A stretch of 64,000 nucleotides of DNA, from contig NC_077234.1 of the NCBI RefSeq assembly GCF_027887165.1, forward strand, positions 197,663,959 through 197,727,958, written 5' to 3'. Made by a program: the position numbers and the translations under genes. Source of the DNA: Monodelphis domestica (lineage: Eukaryota > Chordata > Mammalia > Didelphimorphia > Didelphidae). A model generated the notes under the pieces. The model did no database searches, had not been told where the DNA came from, and saw only the letters and a list, made by a program, of their open reading frames with translations. This document shows positions 34,800 through 46,392 of this stretch, piece by piece (positions within the stretch are counted from its first letter, which is position 1; each line of letters begins with the position of its first letter).

Positions 34800-35030
34800 A
34801 GCACTATCAATGTTTGGAATAAGCTTGGGCATCTATACATCATGTCCAGTAAAATAGAAGGACTCTGCTTAGAGTGCTGACCTGAAAGCATCTTATAGGG
34901 GTTAAAATATTGTCAGAATTTACTTCATATCCTGTTTTCAAAGGATTGTTTCATTTCCTTTTTCCATTTCTTAATACCCCCTGTCCCTTTAAAACAATAT
35001 CCTATCTCAAAAAGGAAAATAAAATGTCAT
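34800..35030. other. No feature recognised
   Basis: Short unique-looking intergenic segment. Confidence 0.4.
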
Positions 35031-35039
35031 TGCTAGTAT

Positions 35040-35560
35040 ACCTTGTTTTATTGTACTTCACTCGACTGCACTTCACAGATCCAGTTAGGCCTGCACATCC
35101 TCAGGAGATATGTTGCAAGACCTACCATGGATAACTGAAACTATGGATATAAGTGAACACTTCTTGGCCCCACATATAACGTTCTTTTCTTATACATGCT
35201 ATGTATAATACATAGTATTTATTTATTTTAATATTAACAAATTAATTGAGAAATTAAAAACACTGTAAGGCATTGCCAACATTAAATACAGTAATCATAA
35301 AGTATATTATATATAGCACCTTTCTCTTTTAGGTTGTATGATGGTTTAGCGGTGCTCACTCACCTTCACTGTCCCCCTAGTACTCAACACTCTTCTGTGG
35401 CTCCAAGAAGTTATAGCATCCAAGTCGTGTGGTGGCATACAACACAACTGTGGCATAGAGTAACATATAATGAAACTCCCAGGTCTTGTGATGATACCCA
35501 ATGACACGACTACATCATGCAACCACACATTCAGAAATCCTGAGATTGACTATAGCCTAG
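35040..35560 (+). mobile_element. DNA transposon remnant (Tigger/mariner-like?)
   Basis: ACCTTGTTTTATTGTACTTC, CCATGGATAACTGAAACTAT and GTGGCATACAACACAACTGT resemble Tigger/Kanga-type elements. No transposase is readable. Assignment is from memory and weak. Confidence 0.35.
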
Positions 35561-35929
35561 GGAAACACCCCTAGCCAGAACAGAGCTGATCACGGACCTT
35601 GGGCAGCACCAAGGTTACTCCAGAATTCAGATATTGTGAATTCTCCCCTCCTCTCTTCCCCTCCAAAATCACGAGAACCCGTCCAACAACTCAACAACTC
35701 AACCCCTCCCCAAATAAGGAGCTCTGCTGAGCACCCATGGCTAATCAGGTACTTTGGCATAAGAGTGTATCTCCTGCACAGTGACCAACAAGCACCCAAT
35801 GCTAATCAATCTCTACCTTCTAGCCTTACTTCATGACTTATTGACCACCAGTCAAATGGATCCAAGTGGGAGGAATTACTATCCAGTACTATCTTGGACC
35901 TGAGGAATTCTCCAACAAGATATACAGTA

Positions 35930-36410
35930 TAAATGGAAGGTAATCTCAGAGGAAAGGCACTAGCCATGTGGGGTGGAGTTGGAGACTAGAGAAAGATGTC
36001 TAGGAGAATATGTCTGAGCGCATACTCGAAGGAAACCAGGCAAGAAGCATGGCCATTTCAAGAGCAACAGCACCAAGTCAGGAGATAGAATAGTCTATTA
36101 AAGAAGTAACAAGAAGAGGTAGCTAGGTAGCCCAGTGGATGAGAGAACCAGATTGGCATCAGGAGGTCCTGGGTTCAAATTTGGCCTCAGGCATTTCCTA
36201 GCTGTGTGACACTGAGCAAGTCACTTAACCCTCATTGCCCAAACCTTTTGCCCTTCTGTCTTAAAGCTATTACTAGACAGAAAGTAAGGGTTTAAAAAAG
36301 AAGTAGCAAGAAGGTTAGCATAGCTGGATCTTAGAGCATGGAGAGAAGCAAAGTATAAGACTGTAATGATAGGATGAAAACCGGTGGTGAAGGTTTGAAA
36401 AGTCAAATGA
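35930..36410 (+). repeat. Ancient dispersed repeat, split by a SINE
   Basis: AATCTCAGAGGAAAGGCACT and ACTCGAAGGAAACCAGGCAA and CCAAGTCAGGAGATAGAATA before the SINE; continuation after 36313. Confidence 0.5.
36117..36297 (+). mobile_element. SINE (WSINE/SINE1 type) with TSD
   Basis: AGGTAGCTAGGTAGCCCAGT, GGTCCTGGGTTCAAATTTGG, CTAGCTGTGTGACACTGAGC. The 16-bp target duplication AAGAAGTAACAAGAAG (36101-36116) recurs with one change at 36298-36313. Confidence 0.93.
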
Positions 36411-36629
36411 AAATTAATTCTCCCTTCTTTCCCTTCCAAAATCACTAGACCACTGCTATACACCGTTGGAGACAGTATATGAAGGCAAGTCTCTACAAAT
36501 TCCAAATTTTATCACTCTCATCACTACATTAGACAGTTTTTTTTTATGACTTGAAGGATTAACTGTATTTAGACCTCTCAAGATCCTTCCAGTTCTAATT
36601 TCCATGTTTCTATGGTCCTCTTCTCCTCT

Positions 36630-37005
36630 TTCTCTGTCTCTTTCTGTGTCTGTGTCTGTCTCCATCTGCTGTCTGTCTGTCTCCACATATATCCTAGCTA
36701 GACACTTATTCAGTGCTTTAAGGTTTATAAAGGGCTTTGTGAATGTTATTTAATAAATGCATATGTAAATAATTATGGAGAGAGAGAGAAATGTCAATGT
36801 AACTCATTTTCTTTTTTGTTTTCTTTTGACACTTATTCTCATTCCAAGACAGAAGAGATGGTAGCTGAATGTCTATCTGCCTAAGTCAGAGGATGCAACT
36901 GTGCTGTGTGCCATGTCTCCTGAGTGGTATTGATGATAGAAGACTTAGAAAACACTTAGAGGTAAGGGGGAAGAGAGGATGAGAAAGGGACCAAAATATA
37001 ATTGC
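36630..37005. other. No feature recognised
   Basis: Contains short CT/TG-rich runs (36620-36685) only. Confidence 0.4.
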
Positions 37006-37009
37006 AGTG

Positions 37010-37205
37010 GTGAAATCATAAGGGGCCTCATAAGCCATCTGGTCCAATCTTTTCCATTTATAGATGAAGAAACTGAGACATCGGAGGTTTCAGTGACTTG
37101 TCTAAAGTCACATCATCTCAGAAGTGCGATCTGAACTTGGGATCCAGATCTGAGCTAGGTTTCTTCTACTTTAGCCTATCTTCCTTTCCACTAAATTGCA
37201 GTGGA
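37010..37205 (-). mobile_element. MIR/CORE-SINE-like element, antisense
   Basis: CATTTATAGATGAAGAAACT, GAGACATCGGAGGTTTCAGT, TTCCTTTCCACTAAATTGCA in antisense order. Confidence 0.55.
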
Positions 37206-37375
37206 GAAGTGTCTAAAGTAAACATCAATCAGTAAGTTCATAGACCTTCGAAGAAAAAGCAATGGTAATAGAATCCTCAGGGTTGATATCTAAGGATCTT
37301 TGGGAATGGGACAGGCATGCAGTAAATATAGTAGAGAATTATAAGTCACCAAGACAATTAAGAGAAGATGCTTTT

Positions 37376-37577
37376 TTTTTTTAATCCCTTACCTTCTGTC
37401 TTAGAGTTAATCCTGTGTGTTGGTTCTAAGGCAGAAGAGCAGTAAGGGCTAGGCAATGGGGATTAAGTGACTTGTCCAGGGTCACACAGCTAGGAAGTGT
37501 CTGAGGCCATCTTTGAACCCAGGACCTCCCATCTCTAAGCCTGACTCTCAATCCACTGAGCCACCCAGCTGCCCCCT
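37376..37577 (-). mobile_element. SINE (WSINE/SINE1 type), antisense, exact TSD
   Basis: Poly-T, then CTTACCTTCTGTCTTAGAGT, CCAGGGTCACACAGCTAGGA and GAGCCACCCAGCTGCCCCC. Exact 13-bp duplication AGAAGATGCTTTT at 37363-37375 and 37578-37590. Confidence 0.97.
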
Positions 37578-37904
37578 AGAAGATGCTTTTGACTACCCAC
37601 CTGACCAATAAATTTTTACTTGCTAAAGGATTGCAATTACTATCAGTGACCTTTACATTTCAGCATCCCATTTGCTTCAGCTTGGTTACAACTCTAAGCT
37701 CACAATCTTCCAATAAACAAAATGATCTTTCTGAAATCCTTATTTTAAGTTGTCCTCCATTGAACCTATCACAAGAACATCTTATAGATTTGGTACCTTA
37801 TCACAGGTGGTATGGACCAACCAGGGTCTTTCTGATTCTAAGTCTTGCATTCTATCCACTACTCCATCTGATTATCTCTAAGCAGATCTTAATCCAACAT
37901 CCCT

Positions 37905-38075
37905 GGGTAGATTTCAGGAGGTCCATGAACATCAATGGTTACCATTAATCTCTAGCTGAAATTGGGCATTTCCTTCATTAATTTTAAAACATTATTCTGA
38001 AGATTTCATTGGCTTCACCATACTACCAAAGGCATTCTTGACATATGTCAAAAAATGAAGAATCCCTGATGTGAG
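37905..38075 (+). mobile_element. Short DNA transposon (same family as 7592-7746)
   Basis: AGGAGGTCCATGAACATCAA, AAACATTATTCTGAAGATTT, ATTGGCTTCACCATACTACC in matching order; the terminal repeats are decayed. Confidence 0.5.
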
Positions 38076-38079
38076 GAAA

Positions 38080-38815
38080 ACAAATCCTACACCATTCTAT
38101 TCTATTTCTTTTAGGACCATTCCGGTTACTAGAGAGTTCTTAGATCAAACCAAATGCCTTTCATTCTATCTTTTCTATCCTGGATTTCCCTGTTGAACAT
38201 CTTAATTATCTGCTGCAACAATTAAAAACTTGGAGCATCAGTTCTGATTAAGAAAATAAGTTTATTGGTCAGGCTAGCAATAACCAATAAATTAATTGGT
38301 CAGTGGTATCTCTCAATAATCAAAGACAAATTAAGTCAGCATCTTGAGTTATTAAATACAATTTTGGAAGTTCATTATTCAACCTTTCCCAAGACATCTC
38401 TAATTGGTGGATACCTAACAAGGAGGTGGGCATATAGTTTTCCAGTCCCTTCCTGCTTCCTTCATGAAGATAGGAAAATCACATGCCTGATCATAGGATT
38501 ATAGATGAAGAAATCAGTTTATGCCTGGTTCAGCGACTTTCTCCTTTCATCCTAATGAGGTACCCAACGAGGATGCTCTCCCAGACATATTTGGCTAGAG
38601 CCAGATCTGTTTAACATAAAAGATGAATCTTGGATTCTTAATCTTAGCTATCCCAATTTCAGAAGTTACTCTGGGCTAAGGAATCTAAGAACATTTTTTT
38701 GATTATCAGGACAAAGGAATGAGGAAAGATGCTTTAAAAAACAGTCAATTAAAAATCAAATTATATAGCATTATTTAGAATTAAAATTAAATAGTTTTAG
38801 GAATAAATCTTCTCA
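38080..38815. other. No feature recognised
   Basis: Unique-looking intergenic sequence; open frame 38265-38504 has no recognised family. Confidence 0.4.
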
Positions 38816-38819
38816 TTGT

Positions 38820-39475
38820 GAACTATCTGGGCTATACTGAAAGTCTTCCAAGTGGCCTCCAATGTCTGCTCCTTCTAATTCATTCTTCACACCATGACCA
38901 AAAGACCAGACTGATCTCTCTTCATTTTTCTATTCAAAAACCCTTCAATAGCTCCCATTTTTGATCCTTGATGTATTTTCAAGCTTTTTGTCTAGCATTC
39001 AAGGTCCTTTATAATCTAGTGTGGCCTGTTCCTGGGATCACAGGATCACTGGAACTAGAAAGGACCTCAGGGGCCATTTATTCCATTCCTCTAATTTTAT
39101 GAATTTATAGTTTACAATTTCAGACCCAGAGAGATGAAGGGATTGCCAAAGTTTCTATATGCATTTAGCATGAGAGACATCATCTGAACCTAGGTTCCTT
39201 ACCTCCAGTCTTCTTCCATTATATCACTTTTGTAGTCTTCTTTCACACTGCCCCCTTCTATGAATGCTATCTTTCAGCCAGACTGGACAGCGCATGTAAT
39301 GAGCACGCATATTAAAAGTTTTCTGACTTCCTTATGCTTTCTCACAACATGCCTCTTTCACCTCTTCTTCTTTCTATTCCTTTTCGAGTCTTACATATCC
39401 CAGTTTAAATGGAGCCTTTCTGTTATGAGCCTTCCCTTGGCCTGGCATACACTTTTTCACCCTTTTTAGTGAAAT
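38820..39475 (+). mobile_element. L2 LINE remnant, split by a MIR-like insert
   Basis: CTTCCAAGTGGCCTCCAATG, AACCCTTCAATAGCTCCCAT and TTCAAGGTCCTTTATAATCT before, and GCCTTCCCTTGGCCTGGCAT after, an antisense MIR-like insert at about 39035-39240 (TTTACAATTTCAGACCCAGA). Confidence 0.5.
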
Positions 39476-39479
39476 ACAC

Positions 39480-40200
39480 AAAATACCTCCCTGCAAATAT
39501 CCTACATTAATGTGTCATCAGATCACTGGAGTGCGCCTAGGTTCTCAAATCTCTTGTCAGGTTCTATGCAACTAAAAGAGCTTCAGGTTCCATCTTGGTA
39601 ACAGCCTGTGTTTGGTGAGTATCCACCCAATGGAATATGGGAAGGCTCCTCACCCATAACCGGGGTAGCCATGGCAACTTCATAAACAAAGACAAAATGA
39701 TCCTCACACCTGGGTGGCCAACTTCTATCCCTGAAATAATGGAAACAGAAGGATGAAAGAGGGGGCAGAAAGTGCTAAAAATCCAGTTTTTAGATGGTTC
39801 ATAAACATTAACACCAAATGGTATTCTAAATGTGAAGTCTTTGGTGAGTGATGAGCAAAGAACATACCACTGGATAAAGTGAATCATCGATAAATCCTTG
39901 CGGTATAAGGAAGGAGAAGTTAAATGGGTCATGGATTGTCCACAAAGACATAAATAGAGAAGTTGGCAGAGTTGATGTTGCCAAGTATCTGAAGGCAACA
40001 TGAAACATCACTTCCCTGGACACTCGCTTCAGAATGAAAAGGGCATCATAAAGTTAATTACAATTGATGAGCAATAGCTATTGAAAAACATTAGAAAGAA
40101 ATTATGCCAAGAACTTATAACCCCTTCTCATTCCTGAGCCTTGTTTTCCATTATATTTTTCACTATTCTCATTTCTTCTTGCTTCTTTATCGAAGTCACA
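39480..40200. other. Unclassified; 146-codon open stretch on minus strand
   Basis: Open frame 39564-40001 (minus) has no recognised family. The plus strand near 39945-40025 reads DINREVGRVDVAKYLKAT before a stop, which looks protein-like but is broken. A decayed retrocopy or unknown element is possible. Confidence 0.25.
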
Positions 40201-40214
40201 TTATATAGGGAGAG

Positions 40215-40690
40215 GAGAGTGAACCTGTGATTTCATTAGCAAAGAGAACTCCCTTTACTAATGCAGGTTGACACCTTCCTTGCAATTTATCATTGAGAGA
40301 TTTTGCCCAGAATACTGAGAAGTTAGGGGACTTCTCCAAGGTCATACAGTCACCACATTTCCTCTTTATTTTTTTATAGTGGATCACTTACTGGGGAAGG
40401 TTAATATGGGGTAGGTTAGTATATTTATGGGGGAGAGAGTAATATATTTGAAAGTGAAAGTAACATAAAAGCAAAGGATGGGGATTAGACAGAGAAGTGC
40501 CAGGTAGAGAAGCTCCTTCTATCAATAGAGGTTGGCACTTTTATACTTTTAGATAGCCACCTAGCAAAAGGAGAAATTAAGTTACTCACCCATGGTCGCA
40601 CAACTGGTATGTGTTTGAGGCAGGTCTGACTCATGAGTCTTCCTAGTTCCAAGGATGGCTTTGTAGTAATTAACACTGCCTCTCTATCAG
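40215..40690 (-). mobile_element. Two CORE-SINE-like fragments, antisense
   Basis: AGAGAACTCCCTTTACTAAT and GGGGACTTCTCCAAGGTCAT (40242-40347); GAGAAGCTCCTTCTATCAAT and AGGTCTGACTCATGAGTCTT (40507-40642): the family of 44915-45090. Confidence 0.45.
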
Positions 40691-40699
40691 AGGGAAGGT

Positions 40700-42710
40700 G
40701 GTATTACACATTGAGTGAATGTAGAGGGTCTGGTTGAGCTCTTACTAGGTTTTCTTTATCTCTACGTGTTCTCCAATCGATGCTATTTTCTGCTGCAATT
40801 GTTATCTATTGGTGATTTTTTCAAATAATCAAAATAAATATTGTAATACAAAATAACCCAAATATCCCATGAAATGATATTTCATTGCCTTACAAGGACA
40901 ATGAAACCATTTCCTCCAAATACCTTATTTGCTTGTCAGAAAAGAATCTGTGATCCTTCCTTCTACTTATCTATACCTTCCATCTCTCCTCTGGCTTCAT
41001 TTATAGGGATATTATATCAAGATACACATGATTCCATTCCTCCAAGAGTAGGTCCACTCAGCCAGCAGACAAGGAGTTCTTGGGATTGTATTTGCATCCC
41101 TTTGATTATGGGAGAAGCTCCTAGAGCTTTGAGAATCCAAGGCTATCTACCCCATGATAAGGTATCACAATTGGACTTTGTGGAGACAATTATCAGTATA
41201 AAGTCACTATCGACAATCCAAAGAGAATTGGAGCTCTCTGGATGGCTTTGCTGCCATGTCATTCTGTAGATGTTTTCTACTTAAGACTGCCAGGTTCCTC
41301 ATAATGATATTTTGATTTCTTTTGCTAGTTATGAGCATATTTTTACGTTTGATTTTCAAAAATCTTATCTTAGTGCTAGAGCTATCATTTGTGGAACTAG
41401 GTTAAATGTTATTAGTCCGTCCTTTCCCACTCTCCCCACCAGCTGAGCCAGCCCTTTTAACAAAGAATAAAAAAAGCAATTTAGCAAAAGTAATAAATAT
41501 ATCCAGATTCTGACAGTATCTTCAGTGTTCCACGCCTGTGATCCCCCATCTCAGCCAAGAAGGGAGAAAGGCGCATTTTTTCAGCTCTTTTCTGAAGCTG
41601 TTTGATTATGACAGTCAAATAACATTCAGTTGCATTTTTTGTTCTTATCTATATTTTTGTAGTTGAATAGTTTCCAAGGTTCTGACTCTTTCCCTCTGCT
41701 TTAGTTTATGTAAGCCCCTGCCAAGCTCTCAGAATTCTTTGGTTTTATATTTGGTTATACAAGAAAATAGGATTACACTCATGGATCGGGATCTGCAGGA
41801 GAATCAAAGAATATCTACGTTGACTCTAGAACTTGGATGCCACAAAAAGGCATGTGTTAGGATGGAGCAAGGAGAATTTGGGAATCTACAGTTGGGGACT
41901 GGAGTGACAGTTGGAAGAGCAAGGGCTTCTGGGAGAAGATCGGTGGGTTGAGGAGATTCTGAAGAGCCCCTGGGTCTTCTTCCTCAGAACTGAGAGCTGA
42001 AAGGTCCAGTTTCTGGGCGGCTGAAGAACTTCTGATGCCTTCAATGAAGACCCTGCTTCTTACCCTAAACCAGTGGCTGCTTTCTCTCCAGAAATCCTGC
42101 TACTGCTTCCTCCACCTTCTGCAAACAGCATAGAACCCTGAAGAGGCAATCCAGCCCTCCTGGCTCCTCCTTGCCTCTCAGAACTGTTTTGAGATTAGTA
42201 CATTAGGACATACTAGTAGCTGGACTCTAGAAAGAGCATTTGTTGGGAGAGGGACAGAGACATTCCGAGGCCCTAAATATTCTGACAGGGCTACCTACTG
42301 GCACAGCTACTGGATTGGGTCTAGACGGACATGGGGAATTGGTGGTCGTGCCTCCCCAGAATCTTTGGAACAGCCATCTTCCTATGGCAAATGCTTACTT
42401 GCCTAAGGAAGGGAAGGAATGTAATTAGGGACAAACAGAACAAAGAAGACTCTAGACTGGTGATGACCATTAAGCAAATTGACAAGTTGGGAGCCATACC
42501 AAGAACTGGTTACAAAAATAAAGACAAAGACAATGACAATGACAAGGGCAAAAGACAAACAATGACTGTTGGGGTTGCACAAACAGAATGGCTGCCAACA
42601 AAGAAACTGCCACAAAAAGGCATGCCTATGTTTTTTAGTATTTTTAAATTATTGAGTGCTTTATTTTGTGGGGACTGACTGGCGGCTTAGACTATATTAC
42701 AATAATCTTG
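40700..42710. other. Intergenic; longest non-repeat open frame, unproven
   Basis: Two kilobases with no recognised repeat. A 131-codon frame (40874-41269, plus) starts MIFHCLTRTMKPF and contains PRALRIQGYLPHDKVSQLDF; I recognise no family and see no promoter, splice or codon evidence. An AAAGACAATGACAATGACAA low-complexity patch lies near 42520. Confidence 0.3.
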
Positions 42711-42714
42711 TAGT

Positions 42715-43430
42715 TTTCTTAATTTATGTGATTAATTATATCAATTGCTTCCTTAATGTTTAACCATCTTCTTTCTAATCCTTAGAATAAATTCAAATGG
42801 GACATAATGGCTTGTTTTGTTTGTATCCATTGCTATCGTTTCCTTGAAAAGATTTTACTTCAATATTTTTCATCAATGAGATTGATTAATGGTTCTAATA
42901 TTTTTCTTTGTCTCTTCCTAGTTTTAATGCTAATACCATGTTTATTGCATAAAAGGTAGAATCCCTTCTGGTTCTACTTTTTAAAATAATTTTTGTAGAA
43001 TAGGTATTAATTTTAATAGGTATTTATTTTTATGGATATAAATCCATCAGTTATAGTTTTTATTATTTTCATTTGATCAATTATTTCTGGCTCAAGTTCT
43101 TTTTCTGAGATTAAGTCAAGATCTTTATTTCTGGGAGCAGCTGGGTGACTCAGTGAATAGAGAACCAGGCCTAGAGATGGGAGGTCCTAGGTTCAAATCT
43201 GGCCTCAGATACTTCCCAGCTGTATGATCCTGGGCAAGTCATTTGACCCCCATTGCCAGCCCTTACCACTCTTCTGCCCAAGGCAGAAGGTAAGGGTTTA
43301 AAAAAAAAAAAAAGATCTTGATTTTCCTTTTTCTTAAGTGTGAATGTTTTAAATATTTGCCAGTGTTTATAACAAATACTGTTTTTCTTCATATGATTTT
43401 GTACAGCTGTTTCTGATCATTCTCATTTGT
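42715..43430 (-). mobile_element. LINE-1 ORF2 (RT N-terminal part), antisense
   Basis: TTCATCAATGAGATTGATTA, TTTTAATGCTAATACCATGT and GCTCAAGTTCTTTTTCTGAG follow the antisense order of L1 ORF2 between the endonuclease and RT core. A SINE is inserted at 43131-43311. Confidence 0.65.
43131..43311 (+). mobile_element. SINE (WSINE/SINE1 type) with TSD
   Basis: GAGCAGCTGGGTGACTCAGT, GGTCCTAGGTTCAAATCTGG, AAGGCAGAAGGTAAGGGTTT, long A-tail. The 13-bp duplication AAGATCTTTATTT (43118-43130) recurs with one change at 43312-43324. About 20 bp of the SINE body is missing near 43280. Confidence 0.95.
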
Positions 43431-43869
43431 CAATTATTCTTAACAACTCAATTTACCTCTTTGGACCTCAGTTTCCTTAACTGTAAGATGAGAGAGTTGA
43501 ATTTGATGACTCAAAATCTTGGAATGTGATATTCATTTCCTTACTGTTATGAATTCACTGTATTCATTCTTAACTTTAACTTGATTTTCCTTTCTTTTTT
43601 CCTTAATAAGTTTAGAGAAAAATCCAGGCTCTCGGTAGCCACATAGAATGCTCTAATCACTAATAATTAGAGGTGTGTAAATTAAAGATGAAATTCTACC
43701 TTATAACCATCAAATTTGTGAAGTTGATTAAAAAAAGAAAGTGAAGAATGTTGCAGGAGCTGTGGGAAAGCAGGTATATTAGTGACCTGTTGTCAGGAAT
43801 TGGTCTAGCTGTTCTGGAAAAAAAAAATTTGGAACTATGCTTTAAAAAATTGTTGGATACAATTGAAAC

Positions 43870-44890
43870 AATTCACCATCTTCCTCCATACATTTGCCTC
43901 TCCTCCTTCCTTACCTATTTCTTTCAAAGGTACCACCAAAACTTTTCCTAGAAGTCTTCAATTTTGGAGTTGCCCTTAACTCTTACTCAACCAATTCAAT
44001 AAATCACCAAGTCTGGAAGGTTCTGGTATGATTTCTCCTACATCCAATCTTCCCTTTCTTTTTTTTTTAACCCTTACCTTCCGTCCTGGAGTCAATACTG
44101 TGTATTGGCTCCAAGGCAGAAGAGTGGTAAGGGCTAGGCAATGGGGGTCAAGTGACTTGCCCAGGGTCACACAGCTGGGAAGTGTCTGAGGCCAGATTTG
44201 AACCTAGGACCTCCCATCTCTAGGGCTAGCTCTCAATCCACTGAGCTACCTAGTTGCCCCCTCAATCTTCCCTTTCTCCACTCCCATGACGACCACCTGA
44301 TTCAAGCCATTTTCACTTCTCATCTAGACAATTACAAAAGCCTCCTAATTGGTCTCCTTAGTTTTATTCTCTCTGGTTTCCATAGCCATCCTTCATATAG
44401 TTGCCAAAATAATCCCAAAATAGAGGTGTAATTGCATCACTACCCTGCTGAAGAATCTTCAGTGACTTCCTAATACCTCTAGGATAAAATACAACCCCAC
44501 ATTTTGGGCATCTAAAGATCCTACACATTTTAACTTCAGTTCTCTTTTATAGGCATTTCAGATTCCTTCTCTTCATGCATTCTACATTCCCATCAAATTG
44601 GCCTGTATAATTTCCTTGTAGAGTACATTCCATCTCCCTCTTTGCCTTTCCTTGAATGCTCTCTCTGCATTTCTGCTCCTTAGCATCCTAGCTTCCTTTA
44701 ATGTTCAGCTCAGACTCCACTTTCACAAACCCTTTAATGATTATTTTCCTAGTTCTAGTGCTTTCTTGTCATCCTAAAAATTTACTGTACTTGATTGTTT
44801 ACTTTTTTGTGTATTGATGCCATATTCCCCCCCAACTCCTTAAAAACAAGGTTAGTCTATCTTTGTATCCCTAATACCTTGCACATCTTC
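43870..44890 (+). mobile_element. L2 LINE remnant, split by a SINE
   Basis: CTTTGCCTTTCCTTGAATGC, AGCCTCCTAATTGGTCTCCT, CAGTGACTTCCTAATACCTC and GTATCCCTAATACCTTGCAC run in L2 3' order. Confidence 0.65.
44060..44262 (-). mobile_element. SINE (WSINE/SINE1 type), antisense, exact TSD
   Basis: CTTACCTTCCGTCCTGGAGT, GTATTGGCTCCAAGGCAGAA, TCACACAGCTGGGAAGTGTC. Exact 15-bp duplication CAATCTTCCCTTTCT at 44045-44059 and 44263-44277. Confidence 0.97.
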
Positions 44891-44914
44891 TAAAACCTGT
44901 CTTGGGATTTCTTT

Positions 44915-45095
44915 TGTGTAGAGAATTCCCAAGGAGGAAACTGCCTTTACCAATGCAAATTACCAACTGCTTTGCAAAGAGTAGTTTAACTATGTGGGTG
45001 GGAGGTTAAATGACATCTATGTTATGAATACAGAATATGTCAGAGGCAGGATTTGGACCTAGATCATCCCAAGTCCAAAGCTTTTAACTATGATA
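44915..45095 (-). mobile_element. CORE-SINE-like element, antisense
   Basis: AATTCCCAAGGAGGAAACTG, CTTTACCAATGCAAATTACC, GAGGCAGGATTTGGACCTAG in the order of a third SINE family in this window. Confidence 0.5.
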
Positions 45096-45209
45096 AGATT
45101 TTTACAAGTAAATTCATATTTTAAACCTATATTTCCCTTGGCTGTTGTATCTGGCCACATGGCAAGTGTTTGATGGGTAAGGCAATTTCTAGGCTCTCTT
45201 GTTGACCTT

Positions 45210-45280
45210 GTCAGTCAAAAAACATTGACTAAGTGCCTACTATGTGCCAGACACAGTGTTAGATGATGAGGTGTTTATTT
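45210..45280 (+). repeat. Ancient dispersed repeat, start only
   Basis: AAGTGCCTACTATGTGCCAG and ACACAGTGTTAGATGATGAG. Confidence 0.5.
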
Positions 45281-45289
45281 ATATTGGTT

Positions 45290-46390
45290 AAAGTTCCTCA
45301 CAAAATGATACACAAAATGATTTTTTAATTTATTCCCCATTTTCAGTGTCAATAGCTTATTTAAGTGTCAATTGGATGCTTGTTAAATTGCATGTGATGT
45401 CTTCTATCTTATTCTTCCTTCTACTTGGATGTTGATCTTGATCACTGCCCTAACAAGTCAATAGTTTGTACAGACAATTGATTCAGAAAAGAATGCCATG
45501 AGGCAATTCCCATTTGTTAAGATATAATCAATTCCACTTGGGGAGGGGGGTGATGTTCTTTGGTGGCTACCAGCTCAATATTTTCCAGTGTCTTCTTAAA
45601 GATAAAAATCATGATATGTCCATGAGTCTTTAGGTGAAGCCTTACACACCTTTGGGCCTTCATTTCTTGATCCCGAGTCATATTTTCCACCAAACTCATT
45701 GCCACCCCTCAGTCAATATCTTTCCTAAATATGATTCTCAGGACATGATGCTCCAAATATGTCTGATTCTTGGACTCCAATAAACTACAAATGGAATCTC
45801 TGGATCTTTATCGTTTGACGAGCTCTGACTTGTGACAGACTTTGCTTAGGGTAATAAATTCCTGGACTTGGTATGGCACTAGACTTAAGCCTAACGAGAT
45901 CTGGGTTAGAACATGGTCACAGCCAACTCAAAGCCTTATTATGTCTCAATTTCCTTCTCTATGTAGACATTTTGGATAGCCTTGTAAAGCTTTCCTTTGG
46001 ATCCCTTCTCAAAATAATGTTTTAAAATATATTAAATAAAAGCTTCCTCCTCTTGTTCTTCCTTGTTCTCATCTTCCTCCTCCTCCTCCCAAAGCCTCAT
46101 TTTGACATAGATTCTATTTCAGTTAGCATTCCCTGCTCCTGATAGCCAAAAGAATTTCTATTTCTTCTATGTGTTCTAGACATAGAATGTGTTGAATATG
46201 ACCTGTATTATTATTTGGGACAAGAACAAAAAAAGGTAAGACTTTTACTATAGCTCTCTTAACTTGCTGTCCTTGGGTCTTACTGTAGAGGAAGAGGGGA
46301 ATCAATGACTCCTCAATATGAGCATCATTTAAATTCCTACTGTGTTCAGGACCATTAGGGGAAATAAAATGCATTAACTGCATCAAAATC
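45290..46390. other. Possibly repeat-derived, unclassified
   Basis: 45400-45850 (GTTGATCTTGATCACTGCCC, CATTTCTTGATCCCGAGTCA) resembles a sequence I have seen repeated in marsupials but cannot classify. The rest is unrecognised. Confidence 0.3.
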
Positions 46391-46392
46391 AT

